Assembly (NCBI RefSeq): GCF_031846265.1
Contig: NZ_JAVRIA010000006.1
Coordinates: 62,001-126,000, forward strand
Direction of reading: 5' to 3'
Origin: Microcosmobacter mediterraneus
GTDB taxonomy: Bacteria > Bacteroidota > Bacteroidia > Flavobacteriales > Flavobacteriaceae
DNA: 64,000 nt
Position numbers and translations under genes: made by a program
Notes under the pieces: generated by a model
The model's input: the letters and a program-made list of their open reading frames with translations, nothing else
Told to the model about the DNA's origin: nothing
The model's database searches: none
Shown here: positions 9,247-18,552 of the stretch, one piece after another
Position numbering within the stretch: position 1 is the first letter of the stretch
How the letters are laid out: the number at the start of each line of letters is the position of its first letter

Positions 9247-9870
9247 TTATGATTTACAAGATGCTAAGACTTCCTCAGCACGCTCAATTCCCCAATTTGG
9301 ATGTAAATTACTTTCTGGCTTAAAGTTAGTAAAAAGTTCTATGGACGCTTCAATGTCTTTACAAAATGGCTTAGTATCTTGTCCAAAATATTTAGCACTT
9401 CCCATAGCCCAATCTGCCTTACAAAATGCAGCTCTGGGATTATTAGGTGCCAACTTATTAGCTTTTTTGTATAGCTCTGAAATTATTGCTGCGTATTTCA
9501 TGCCGTAAGTTGCACCATCAAAAGCAACCCAATTAGTATAAATTTGTCCTTGCATAATTAAAATCTCAGGGTTGTTTTCACTAATACGTTTGGCAATATT
9601 TAAATGCTCTTGTGCTTTAGATAATTGTGCCTTTAAAACGGTTTCATCTTTTACACTCCAACTTTTTAAACTATTCATCTGTGCAATATAATAATGTGGT
9701 AACCATTCATCTGGTTCTGCATTAGCAATACGTTCAAATAAATTTTCCGCTTCGCTCCATTTATCGTTTTGCCAAAGTTCAAAGGCTTTTTGCATGCCTT
9801 TTTCAAAATTAGTTTGTGCATTAGTAATTGCAGAAACTACTAGTAATGCTAAAATGAATATATGTCTCAT
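9247..9870 (-). CDS. Exported TPR-like protein
   Basis: A 207-residue protein with a signal peptide (MRHIFILALLVVSAITNA). The rest is helical and TPR-like: FEKGMQKAFELWQNDKWSEAENLFERIANAEPDEW is a typical TPR pair opening, followed by repeats near 60-100 and 130-160. It is the first gene of the minus-strand operon, 12 bp before the kinase gene. A periplasmic partner for the sensor is possible but inferred from position alone. Confidence 0.75.
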   Translation of the reverse strand: MRHIFILALLVVSAITNAQTNFEKGMQKAFELWQNDKWSEAENLFERIANAEPDEWLPHYYIAQMNSLKSWSVKDETVLKAQLSKAQEHLNIAKRISENNPEILIMQGQIYTNWVAFDGATYGMKYAAIISELYKKANKLAPNNPRAAFCKADWAMGSAKYFGQDTKPFCKDIEASIELFTNFKPESNLHPNWGIERAEEVLASCKS

Positions 9871-9973
9871 TGTCTATGTTTTTATTGAGACAAATATCTT
9901 ATAGTAATAAGGGATTTTAAAAATAGAAATTCTGAATTGTGAAATTTAAAGGATGAATTGTAAAATATAACAA

Positions 9974-11110
9974 TTATACCACTGTACATCGATTAAGAGT
10001 AGCTTCATAAAGGGCTTCATATTGTGGCACTATTTGGTGAATATCGAATTTCTTAGATTCTATTCTTGCATTGGTTTTAAATGTTTTAAGTCTATCTGCA
10101 TCTTTTAGAATGAAAAGTGCGTTTTTAGACATATCATCAATAGCGTTAACACTGCTTAGGAAACCTGTCACACCATGCTTGTTTACTTCTGGGATTCCTC
10201 CTGTGTTACTAGATATAACAGGAACACCTGAAGCCATTGCCTCTAGTGCAGCAAGTCCAAAACTTTCTGTTAAAGATGGTAATAAAAACAGATCACTGAA
10301 GCATAGTATTTTATCTATCTCATTACTATTACCAAAGAATACGACTTTATCCGAAATACCTAATTTCTCACATAAACGTTCTGCAGGTTCTTTTTCTGGA
10401 CCCTCACCAACCATCATTAATTTTGCGGGAATTTCTTTCTGAATATTATGAAACACTTTAATTACATCTGGTATTTGCTTTACCTCTCTAAAATTACTGA
10501 TGTGTGTTATGATTTTTTCTTCATCAGTAGCCATTAATGCTCGTTGACAATCAGTAAATTCATGCTTGTATTTAGAATTATCTATAAAATTTGGAATAAC
10601 ATTTATAGCATTCTTTATATCAAATAAACGCATAGTATCATCTTTAAGGCTCTGTGAAACAGAAGTCACAGCATCAGATTTATTAATACTAAATGTTACA
10701 GCCGTTTTATAATTAGGATGACTTCCTACAAGCGTAATATCTGTTCCGTGTAAAGTCGTTACAATAGGTACATAAATATCTTCTTCCATTAACATTTTTT
10801 GAGCCATATAAGCTGCATATGCATGCGGAATAGCATAATGAACATGTAACACCTCAATTCCATGAAGTTTAACCATATCCACAATTTTACTTGATAGAGC
10901 TAACTCATAAGGTTGGTATAAAAACAAAGGATATTCAGGGACATTAACTTCGTGAAAATGTACATTATGGCTTAACAAGTCTAAACGAACAGGTTGACTG
11001 TAGGTAATAAAATGTATTTCGTGACCACGCTTAGATAATTCTAGTCCTAACTCCGTAGCCACTACTCCACTTCCACCAAATGTTGGGTAACAAACAATTC
11101 CTATTCTCAT
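9974..11110 (-). CDS. bshA: N-acetyl-alpha-D-glucosaminyl L-malate synthase BshA
   Basis: A 378-residue GT4-family glycosyltransferase that joins UDP-GlcNAc and L-malate in the first step of bacillithiol synthesis, a low-molecular-weight thiol. The N-terminus MRIGIVCYPTFGGSGVVATELG, the HGTD motif near 125 and the ESFGLAALEAMASGVPVI nucleotide-sugar motif near 280-300 are diagnostic of BshA. Length matches the family. It lies 2 bp downstream of the GH3/beta-lactamase gene and is surely co-transcribed with it. BshB and BshC are not in this window. Confidence 0.92.
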   Translation of the reverse strand: MRIGIVCYPTFGGSGVVATELGLELSKRGHEIHFITYSQPVRLDLLSHNVHFHEVNVPEYPLFLYQPYELALSSKIVDMVKLHGIEVLHVHYAIPHAYAAYMAQKMLMEEDIYVPIVTTLHGTDITLVGSHPNYKTAVTFSINKSDAVTSVSQSLKDDTMRLFDIKNAINVIPNFIDNSKYKHEFTDCQRALMATDEEKIITHISNFREVKQIPDVIKVFHNIQKEIPAKLMMVGEGPEKEPAERLCEKLGISDKVVFFGNSNEIDKILCFSDLFLLPSLTESFGLAALEAMASGVPVISSNTGGIPEVNKHGVTGFLSSVNAIDDMSKNALFILKDADRLKTFKTNARIESKKFDIHQIVPQYEALYEATLNRCTVV

Positions 11111-11112
11111 AA

Positions 11113-14070
11113 TTAATCTATTATTGCCTCGTAAATGGCTTGCTGTATATTGGTTCTAATATTCTCTCTTAATAATTTATTTTTCCCTTTAGATGTTGGA
11201 TAGGTTCTATTGGCTAAAAATATATATATTATTTCTTCCTCAGGATCTGCCCAAGCATAGGTGCCTGTAAAACCAGAATGGCCAAAACTGGTCATAGAAA
11301 TACAACCGCAAGTTGGACCACTATCGCCTAATTGAGGTTTATCAAAACCAATACCTCTTCGATTATCTTTATGGCAGTAATAACAAGTATTAAACTTATC
11401 TATAGTCTCTGTTTTAAAGTACCGTTTTCCTCCATAATAACCTTTCTGTAAATACATCTGCATTATTTTGGCAATATCGTTGGCATTACTAAAAATACCA
11501 GCATGCCCTCCCACACCATCTTGCATGGCTGCTCCCATATCATGCACATAACCTTGTATCTTCTGATATCTATAATAATCATCAATCTCCGTTGGAATAA
11601 TATTTTGGTTACTAAATTTATTCCTAGGGTTATACGTGGTATAATTAGCACCTAGCGATTTATAAAAATGGTCTTGTACTAAGGCATTTAATGGTTTGTC
11701 GTAATAATTCTCTATATATTTCTTTAAAATATAATATGGTAAGTCACTGTATCGATATCTCAAACGCGATAACATATCACTCTCTTTAATAATCTTTTGT
11801 ATGGAATCTTTATAGTCATTTCTTAAATACAAGTCATTTGCAACCTTTATTTTAAATCCTTTAGTAGGTGCTTTTCTGTAATATTTTTGCAAAGGTTTTT
11901 TTGTAATTGAATCTAAAGTTGAATAGTAAAATGGTATCCAAGGCTTTAGTTGAGCATAATGCGATAGCATTTTTTTGAGCGTAACATCTTCTTTATTTGT
12001 ACCCTTATAGTCTGGTAGTATCTGAGATAATTTTGTATTTAAAGAAATAATTCTTTTTTCCTCTAATTCCATAATTAAGGGAAGCGTTGCCACAATTTTT
12101 GTCAATGAAGCTACATCATATATATCTTCAAACTTCACCTTTTCTTTCCCTTTGTATGTATGCTTACCAAAATTCTTGTTATAAATAACCTTACCTTTTC
12201 TGGCTATGAGCAATTGGATTCCTGGTGTCATCATAGAGTCGACTGCGACTTGCGCAATAGAGTCTACTTTTTTAAGTTTTTCAGAGCTAAGTCCAACACG
12301 TTCAGGTAAACCATAGCTTAACGATTGAATAGCATTAGATGTGAGTCCGCTTCCAACGGCAAAAAATGGTCCTGCTGATACTGGTAATTGACCTTTTACT
12401 GGTATAGCACCAAATATAGCTTGTGCAGATTTTTGTTGAGCGATAGTACTATTTTGATAACTAACAACAATAGTTTCTATATTTTCAACCGTTTTAAGGT
12501 TGATTAAAGCGTAAGGCCTTGCGAAAACATTCAATATAACATCATGTTTTCTAGCTATCTCATAAAGCCAAACCATTTCTTTATCCTTGAATTCATAACT
12601 TTTCCATGGTGACTCATTAGATTTATGAAAGCCTACAATAACTGTATTATAATTTTGAAGCTTGGTTAACAATTCATCTAACTTATTAGCTTTTACCTCA
12701 TGCACTTTGGCATATTTTTTTAACTCTTTAAAAAATATTGAACCATCTGCATCACCTAATGTTACATAAGCTACTTTTTTGGTCTCTAAATTTCTAATTG
12801 GCAAAAATTCATTTTTATTTTTCGCCACAGTAATAGCATCTTCTAATAATTGTTCATATAACACATCGTCTTCTAATCTATTAAGATCTTTAGCGAGGTT
12901 ATACATTCCAATAGGTTTATAACTATGCAAGCCTACTTTGTATTTAGCCATTAGAATTTTTTTTACAGAATGCGCTAGACGTTCTTCAGTAATTTTACCA
13001 TCTGTAAAAGCCTTCATTATTTTCTCTATACCTTTTGCTATATTCTCAGACATGAGCATAACATCATTTCCTGCCATAAATGCTGCTAAGTCTATTTCGC
13101 CTCTAGTGTCAAATTTTTTAGAGCTATTACCATCAACCATCTTATCTACAAAGTCCGCAGCACCTTTCATCGTTAAGGCATCAGTAAAAATAAGACCTTT
13201 AAAACCTAAAGAGTCCTTTAGTATATCTGTAACAATATGTTTTGATAAAGAGGAAGGAAATCCGTTTCTTGATTCTAAACTTGGCACATTCAAATGCGCT
13301 ACCATTACACTAGATAAACCTTCTTTTATAAGTTGCTTATATGGATATAACTCAACAGAATCAATACGCTTTTCTGAGAATCCAATGGTAGGAAGCGTCT
13401 CATGCGAATCCATATCAGTATCACCATGACCAGGAAAATGTTTAGCATTTGCTAAAACACCTGCCTGTTGCATACCTTTCATAAATGCGGATGCCTTTTC
13501 TGTAACGTTATTTCTATCTTCACCAAAAGAACGATTACCAATAATTGGATTCTTAGGATTTGTATTAATATCTACAACAGGTGCAAAATTAAAATGTACA
13601 CCAAGACGTTTACAATGTTCTCCGATATGATAACCTGTTTGCTCTACTAGCGCATTATCTTTAATTGCTCCGAGCGTCATATTCCAAGGAAAGGCATACG
13701 TAGAATCTAATCGCATGCTTAAACCCCATTCTGCATCCATACCAACTATTAAAGGGATTTTTGATGCAGCCTGTAATTCGTTATTAAGTCTGGCTTGTCT
13801 GTAGGGTCCGCCTTTAGAATAGATGATACCACCAATATGCTGATTCTTTATAAGATCTACAATATCATTTTTATGTTTGGCATCCTTGTTTGAAAAAGCC
13901 TGAACCATAAATAATTGCCCAACTTTCTCTTTTAACGACATACTGTTGTAAAGGCTATCTACCCATTGTTGTTGGGCTTCAGTATCTTGAGTAACAAGAG
14001 GATGTTCTTGTGCTAAAACAAATGAAAACGAACAAACTAACAAGGTAATAAGGGACAAGTAGAATTTCAT
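11113..14070 (-). CDS. Glycoside hydrolase family 3 (NagZ-like) fused to beta-lactamase-type serine hydrolase
   Basis: A 985-residue exported two-enzyme protein. Signal peptide at 1-20. The GH3 domain (about 30-400) has the NagZ-type KHFPGHGDTDMDSH loop and the nucleophile region FTDALTMKGA, predicting beta-N-acetylhexosaminidase activity on muropeptides. A GH3 C-terminal domain covers about 410-590. Residues from about 610 to 985 form a class C beta-lactamase/esterase domain with the SLTK serine-lysine pair, a YSD motif and HSGFTGT in the place of KTG. Both active sites look complete. The architecture recurs in Bacteroidetes; the substrate of the C-terminal half is not established. bshA follows after 2 bp. 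Confidence 0.9.
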   Translation of the reverse strand: MKFYLSLITLLVCSFSFVLAQEHPLVTQDTEAQQQWVDSLYNSMSLKEKVGQLFMVQAFSNKDAKHKNDIVDLIKNQHIGGIIYSKGGPYRQARLNNELQAASKIPLIVGMDAEWGLSMRLDSTYAFPWNMTLGAIKDNALVEQTGYHIGEHCKRLGVHFNFAPVVDINTNPKNPIIGNRSFGEDRNNVTEKASAFMKGMQQAGVLANAKHFPGHGDTDMDSHETLPTIGFSEKRIDSVELYPYKQLIKEGLSSVMVAHLNVPSLESRNGFPSSLSKHIVTDILKDSLGFKGLIFTDALTMKGAADFVDKMVDGNSSKKFDTRGEIDLAAFMAGNDVMLMSENIAKGIEKIMKAFTDGKITEERLAHSVKKILMAKYKVGLHSYKPIGMYNLAKDLNRLEDDVLYEQLLEDAITVAKNKNEFLPIRNLETKKVAYVTLGDADGSIFFKELKKYAKVHEVKANKLDELLTKLQNYNTVIVGFHKSNESPWKSYEFKDKEMVWLYEIARKHDVILNVFARPYALINLKTVENIETIVVSYQNSTIAQQKSAQAIFGAIPVKGQLPVSAGPFFAVGSGLTSNAIQSLSYGLPERVGLSSEKLKKVDSIAQVAVDSMMTPGIQLLIARKGKVIYNKNFGKHTYKGKEKVKFEDIYDVASLTKIVATLPLIMELEEKRIISLNTKLSQILPDYKGTNKEDVTLKKMLSHYAQLKPWIPFYYSTLDSITKKPLQKYYRKAPTKGFKIKVANDLYLRNDYKDSIQKIIKESDMLSRLRYRYSDLPYYILKKYIENYYDKPLNALVQDHFYKSLGANYTTYNPRNKFSNQNIIPTEIDDYYRYQKIQGYVHDMGAAMQDGVGGHAGIFSNANDIAKIMQMYLQKGYYGGKRYFKTETIDKFNTCYYCHKDNRRGIGFDKPQLGDSGPTCGCISMTSFGHSGFTGTYAWADPEEEIIYIFLANRTYPTSKGKNKLLRENIRTNIQQAIYEAIID

Positions 14071-14200
14071 GAATAGATTTTAATCTAAATGTATTTAAAA
14101 ACTATGCCAAAATAGTATTTTTAAGAGCAAGTTTACAAACTTTATGATAGATTTATCACAAGGTAATTAACTATAAAAGCTATGAATTTCTGAGTGAAAT

Positions 14201-15424
14201 TTACTCGATAAGATCGATATGTCTATCGTGATAACCTAATAAATATAACACACCATCTAAGCCAATACTAGAAATTGAGCTCTGTGCATTATCTTTTACT
14301 GTTGGTTTAGCATGAAATGCAATACCTAAACCTGCAAGATTGAGCATTTGCAAATCATTGGCACCATCACCAACTGCTATGGTCTGACTTATGTCTATTC
14401 CTTCTTTTTTAGCAATTTCAGCTAAATATTCAGCTTTCTTTTCTCCATTAACAATTGGAGCAATGTAATGACCAGTTAAAGCACCATCTTTTATTTCAAG
14501 TTGATTAGCATAGACATAATCTATTCCTAATTTTTCTTGTAAATAACGACCAAAATAGGTGAAACCACCAGACAATATTGCTGTTTTAAAACCGTATTTT
14601 TTTAAGGTATCTATTAAACGTTTTGCGCCTTTAGTTATGGGTAGATTCTCGGCAACATCTTTTAGTAAGTCTTCACTTAAACCTTTGAGTAGTTTCATAC
14701 GTCTTTCAAAACTTTCATTAAAATCGATCTCACCTTGCATTGCGGACTCTGTAATCGCTTTCACTTGGTCTCCAACTCCAGCTAATTCGGCTAGTTCATC
14801 AATAACTTCAGTTTGTATGAGTGTAGAGTCCATATCAAAACAAACCAATCGTCTATTTCGTCGATAGATATTATCTTCCTGAAAAGCAATATCAACATCT
14901 AAGTCTCTAGATATTTGCATAAACTTTTCAGTAAACTCCGTTTTATTATCAATTTTACCTCGAATAGATAATTGAATTGATGCCCTTGGATATTCCTCCT
15001 CTTTAACCAGAGATAAACGACCAGTTAATCGTTTAATAGCGTCTATATTTAAGTTTTTTTCTGAAATAACTTTAGTGACTTCCGAGATTTGCTCTGCTGC
15101 TAATTTTTCTCCCAGAATGGTAATAATGTAACGATCCTTTCCTTGTTGTTTTACCCAACTTTCGTAATCTTCTAAGCTGATAGGTGTAAATTCTGCATTG
15201 ATTCCTAATTGATATGCTTTAAATAATAAGTCTTTTAAGACAGCTGCAGATTTCTTTCCAGACTCAATCTCAAACATAATACCCAATGACAAGGTATTAT
15301 GAATGTTTGCTTGGCCAATATCTAATACTTTAGCACCATACTCTGCTAATACATTTGTAAGACCAGTTGTTAAACCTGGCTTATCCTGTCCTGAAATATT
15401 TAGTAAGAAAATATCTTTAGCCAT
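14201..15424 (-). CDS. serB: Phosphoserine phosphatase with ACT domains
   Basis: A 407-residue SerB, last step of serine synthesis. Two ACT-like regulatory domains occupy about 1-180 (DIFLLNISGQDKPGLTTGLT is the first). The HAD phosphatase domain starts with DMDSTLIQTEVIDELAELAG (catalytic Asp pair), followed by ILSGGFTYFG and the metal-binding VGDGANDLQML. All HAD motifs are intact. It closes the long minus-strand operon, 5 bp after the upstream gene; the metabolic link to the envelope genes upstream is not obvious. Confidence 0.93.
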   Translation of the reverse strand: MAKDIFLLNISGQDKPGLTTGLTNVLAEYGAKVLDIGQANIHNTLSLGIMFEIESGKKSAAVLKDLLFKAYQLGINAEFTPISLEDYESWVKQQGKDRYIITILGEKLAAEQISEVTKVISEKNLNIDAIKRLTGRLSLVKEEEYPRASIQLSIRGKIDNKTEFTEKFMQISRDLDVDIAFQEDNIYRRNRRLVCFDMDSTLIQTEVIDELAELAGVGDQVKAITESAMQGEIDFNESFERRMKLLKGLSEDLLKDVAENLPITKGAKRLIDTLKKYGFKTAILSGGFTYFGRYLQEKLGIDYVYANQLEIKDGALTGHYIAPIVNGEKKAEYLAEIAKKEGIDISQTIAVGDGANDLQMLNLAGLGIAFHAKPTVKDNAQSSISSIGLDGVLYLLGYHDRHIDLIE

Positions 15425-15429
15425 ATTTT

Positions 15430-15915
15430 TTATTTCATAAATCTACTATGCCAACTTTCACTCGCAGGAACTTCCCAATTATCTTTAAATTCAGCAATAT
15501 TTGTCACTAAATTATTAAACACAATCGTTTTTTTAGACACTGCATTATGTTTTACCATTTTCCTAAAATCTGTAAGGGATTTATAAGCAATAAATTCACC
15601 TTGTTTATAAGACACATTCATTTTATCCATGAGGTCTACACTGTAGTCCTTTTCTAATTCTTGTATAAAATGAACTGAGGCATCAATAGAACATCCTGTT
15701 GCTGCGTTTAAACTTTGGTTTAAACCAATAACTATAAATCGCTTGTATTTTATAACATAGCCAGCACTTAAATTGCTACCATGTGCTGTCCAATTTGCAA
15801 TAAAAACATTGAGTTTTTTAGAAATGTCTTCAATTTCTAAATCTGTAAACGAACGATTTGCTTGATAAATCCAAACACGCGAAGTTTCTGGTAATTCATT
15901 AAAATCTACTAACAT
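15430..15915 (-). CDS. Conserved Bacteroidetes protein (mislabelled ABC transporter ATPase in some annotations)
   Basis: A 161-residue soluble protein. I recognise it as a conserved Bacteroidetes family often called ABC transporter ATPase, but there is no Walker A (GxxGxGKS) or Walker B in the sequence, so that name is not supported. Conserved-looking stretches include RVWIYQANRSFTD, FIANWTAHGSNLSAGY and GCSIDASVHFIQELE with a conserved cysteine near residue 85. Function unknown. Its ATG shares one base with the upstream stop (TAATG), suggesting coupled translation. Confidence 0.8.
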   Translation of the reverse strand: MLVDFNELPETSRVWIYQANRSFTDLEIEDISKKLNVFIANWTAHGSNLSAGYVIKYKRFIVIGLNQSLNAATGCSIDASVHFIQELEKDYSVDLMDKMNVSYKQGEFIAYKSLTDFRKMVKHNAVSKKTIVFNNLVTNIAEFKDNWEVPASESWHSRFMK

Positions 15916-16085
15916 TATTCTTTTAATTTCTTATTCTTAAAATAAAACTTAATAGCTCCTAAAGCAGTGAAAACAAAAAATATTAAAGCAAAAATTTCTA
16001 AGGTTATAGGCTTTTTAGCAACATAGAAAATAATGAACATAATACCTGTCCAAATTAGACCATTACTTAAGGCAGCTTTAAGCAT
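15915..16085 (-). CDS. Mini membrane protein (56 aa)
   Basis: I choose the ATG at 16085 (MLKAALSNGLIWTG), giving 56 residues with two membrane segments and a basic tail (FKNKKLKE). It makes an 8-bp overlap with the upstream stop at 16078. A longer frame from 16124 would overlap the upstream gene by 47 bp and adds a polar, serine-rich start, so it is less likely. Function unknown. Confidence 0.6.
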   Translation of the reverse strand: MLKAALSNGLIWTGIMFIIFYVAKKPITLEIFALIFFVFTALGAIKFYFKNKKLKE

Positions 16086-16266
16086 TGGGTTTTGGCTTAA
16101 CGATAAAAAAGAAAATAATTGCAATAACTATGGAGCTTATGATAATCATTTCTTTGCCAAAAGATGTATCTAACAAATTATTAGCAAGAACTAATAGTCC
16201 TCCACTAACTAAACCTCCAATAATTGCAGCTAAAATGCGAACTTTTAGAAATGAATTGTGACTCAT
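16078..16266 (-). CDS. Mini membrane protein (62 aa)
   Basis: A 62-residue protein with two hydrophobic helices separated by a short polar loop (NLLDTSFGKE) and a KPKPNA tail. It follows the Fe-S protein by 2 bp and overlaps the next gene by 8 bp, so it fits tightly in the operon. No family recognised. Confidence 0.65.
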   Translation of the reverse strand: MSHNSFLKVRILAAIIGGLVSGGLLVLANNLLDTSFGKEMIIISSIVIAIIFFFIVKPKPNA

Positions 16267-16268
16267 AA

Positions 16269-17051
16269 TTAAGAATTAGCGATTAACTCAGCAACATCCA
16301 TAACTGTGATGCTACCTTCTTTTTCTTTAGCTTTAATACCATCTGTCATCATTGTGTTGCAATAAGGACAACCCGTTGCTATGATATTAGGATTAGTCTC
16401 TAGCGCATCTTCTGTTCTTAAAACATTGACGTCTTTATCGCCTTTTTCTGGCTCTTTAAACATTTGTGCTCCTCCTGCTCCACAGCATAAAGCAGTACGT
16501 TTATGACGTTTCATTTCTACCAATGTTGCATTGGTATTTTTAAGTACTTCTCTAGGTGCATCAAACACATCGTTAGCACGACCTAAATAACATGGATCAT
16601 GAAACGTGATGCGCTTTCCTTTATAAGTTTCACCTTCTAAAGTAAGACGTCCAGAATCTATAAGCTCCTTAATAAATTGTGTATGATGAATAACCTCATA
16701 GTTACCTCCTAGACTAGGATACTCATTTTTAATGGTATTAAAAGAATGAGGATCACAGGTTACAATACGTTTTACGTCGTAAGCATTAAGCACCTCTATA
16801 TTCATCATGGCTTGCATCTGAAATAAAAATTCATTCCCAGCACGTTTAGCTACATCTCCAGTATTACTTTCCTCAGTTCCTAAAACAGCAAAATCAACCT
16901 TAGCTTTATTTAAAATCTTAACGAATGCCTTAGTAATTTTTTTTGCTCTATCATCATAACTACCTGCTGAGCCTACCCAAAATAAAATTTCAGGTTGTTT
17001 GCCTTCAACCATAAATTGTTCCATAGTTGACACTTTTAGTTCTTCACTCAT
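16269..17051 (-). CDS. CCG-domain (HdrB/LutA-like) redox protein with a degenerate first cluster site
   Basis: A 260-residue protein of the cysteine-rich CCG family found in heterodisulfide reductase HdrB, glycolate oxidase GlcF and lactate-utilisation LutA. The C-terminal domain has the full set: C in HDPCYLG, the CCGAGG pair and CPYC. In the N-terminal domain the corresponding places read WVGSAGS, EESNTGD and CDPHSF, so most cluster cysteines expected there are missing. It probably works with the membrane ferredoxin-like protein at 17232, as HdrB with HdrC. Electron donor and acceptor are unknown. A later ATG (MEQFMVEGKQ) is a possible shorter start. Confidence 0.85.
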   Translation of the reverse strand: MSEELKVSTMEQFMVEGKQPEILFWVGSAGSYDDRAKKITKAFVKILNKAKVDFAVLGTEESNTGDVAKRAGNEFLFQMQAMMNIEVLNAYDVKRIVTCDPHSFNTIKNEYPSLGGNYEVIHHTQFIKELIDSGRLTLEGETYKGKRITFHDPCYLGRANDVFDAPREVLKNTNATLVEMKRHKRTALCCGAGGAQMFKEPEKGDKDVNVLRTEDALETNPNIIATGCPYCNTMMTDGIKAKEKEGSITVMDVAELIANS

Positions 17052-17095
17052 TTTACAACATTTTATGTTTAATGTTACTTCTTTTTTGGAGCAGT

Positions 17096-17239
17096 TAAAA
17101 CAGCCATACAGCCACCTCCTGCTCCTATAATTAGTCCTCCTATTAAATGACCATATTCATGATCTCTTAGAAAACCCATAACTACTATTCCCAAGATTAT
17201 TAAAATAACTCCAAGAATTATCACTTGTTTTTTATTCAT
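17096..17239 (-). CDS. Mini membrane protein (47 aa)
   Basis: A short frame from the ATG at 17239 to the TAA at 17096 encodes MNKKQVIILGVILIILGIVV and a second glycine-rich hydrophobic helix (LIGGLIIGAGGGCMAV). The start overlaps the stop of the Fe-S gene by 8 bp, the same spacing seen between the two other mini genes in this operon. The frame fills an otherwise empty 180-bp gap. Glycine-zipper-like helices suggest packing in the membrane. No family recognised. Confidence 0.65.
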
Positions 17240-18545
17240 CTTTCCAGTTTAGGCGATCCATTTGATTATAAGGCCATGGTGCGCCATTATTTTCAATATT
17301 GGTCATCATATTATTCAATTCCATTGGTGCAGCACTTTGCTCCATAACCAAATAACGCCTCATCTCCATAATAATAGATAATGGGTTTATACTTACAGGA
17401 CATTCTTCGACACAAGCATTACATGTGGTGCATGCCCAAAGCTCTTCATGCGAAATATAATCTCCTAAAAGCTGCTTACCATCATCTTTAAACTCACCTT
17501 TATTAGCATCAATATTTTTTCCTACTTCTTCTAAACGATCACGTGTATCCATCATAATCTTTCGAGGTGATAATTTCTTGCCAGTAAGATTTGCAGGACA
17601 AGCAGAAGTACAACGTCCACATTCTGTACAAGTATAAGCACTCATTAATTGCACCCAACTTAAATCTTGCACATCACTAGCTCCAAACTTAGCAGGAGTT
17701 TCATCTTGTACTCCTTCTGCAGGTGCTGCAAAAGGATCAGCATTAGGATCCATCATCAACTTAACTTCGTTAGTAACTGATTCTAGATTGTTAAATTTCC
17801 CTTTAGGTTCAACACTTCCGTAATAGGTGTTTGGAAACGCCAAAAGAATATGCAAATGCTTAGAAAAGTATAAGTAGTTAAGAAATATAAGAATCCCTAA
17901 AATGTGTAACCACCAAGCAGAACGTTCTATGGTGTGTAGCGTTGCTTCAGACATTCCATTAAACCAAGGTGCTATGTATTGAGAGATAACATTGCCATGA
18001 GCTAATTCTTGGAAGGGTGTATCTGTTGCATTCATAACCAAGAATAAACACATTAAAACGACTTCAAAATACAATATAATATTACCATCACTCTTTGGCC
18101 AACCTTTCATTTCAGAACTTAGAAATCGTTTGACTTTAATAATATTTCGTCGCAACCAGAATACAATAACTGATACTAATACTAATACTGCTAATATTTC
18201 AAAAGAGCCAATTAAAAATCCATAAACAGATTCTGGCACTATTTTTAAACCTATACGATGGGTTCCAAAGAGACCATCGATGATAATCTCTAGAACTTCG
18301 ATATTTATGATAATAAAACCAACATAAACAATAACATGTAAAAATCCTGAAATAGGTCGTCTTACCATTTTGCTTTGCCCAAGCGCAATGTTTATCATGT
18401 TTTTCCAACGTTGTGATTTTTGATCACTAACATCTACATCTTGACCAAGTTTGATATTTCTTATAAGCTTTCTGACGTTTCTAACAAAATAGCCAATTCC
18501 TATTGCTAATGCTATGGCAAAGAGAACGTTTGGGATGTATTCCAT
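17232..18545 (-). CDS. Membrane-bound 2x[4Fe-4S] protein (HdrC/GlpC-like)
   Basis: A 437-residue protein. About five to six membrane helices occupy 1-230, arranged like a heme-b/quinone-interacting membrane subunit. A soluble ferredoxin-like part follows with two cluster motifs, CTECGRCTSACP and CTTCNACVEECP, near residues 305-380. This layout is that of membrane (Fe-S) oxidoreductase subunits passing electrons between quinone and a CCG-domain partner, here the protein at 16269 just downstream. The physiological substrate is unknown. It begins 7 bp after the MCE gene. Confidence 0.88.
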   Translation of the reverse strand: MEYIPNVLFAIALAIGIGYFVRNVRKLIRNIKLGQDVDVSDQKSQRWKNMINIALGQSKMVRRPISGFLHVIVYVGFIIINIEVLEIIIDGLFGTHRIGLKIVPESVYGFLIGSFEILAVLVLVSVIVFWLRRNIIKVKRFLSSEMKGWPKSDGNIILYFEVVLMCLFLVMNATDTPFQELAHGNVISQYIAPWFNGMSEATLHTIERSAWWLHILGILIFLNYLYFSKHLHILLAFPNTYYGSVEPKGKFNNLESVTNEVKLMMDPNADPFAAPAEGVQDETPAKFGASDVQDLSWVQLMSAYTCTECGRCTSACPANLTGKKLSPRKIMMDTRDRLEEVGKNIDANKGEFKDDGKQLLGDYISHEELWACTTCNACVEECPVSINPLSIIMEMRRYLVMEQSAAPMELNNMMTNIENNGAPWPYNQMDRLNWKDE

Positions 18546-18552
18546 GTTTAAT

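Noticed and set aside
12938..13429. 163-residue frame opposite the GH3 gene
   Set aside because: It lies entirely antisense to a well-supported enzyme with intact motifs, and has no recognisable domain or start context.
15430..15915. ABC transporter ATPase label for the 161-residue protein
   Set aside because: No Walker A, Walker B or signature motif is present, so the name is not supported.
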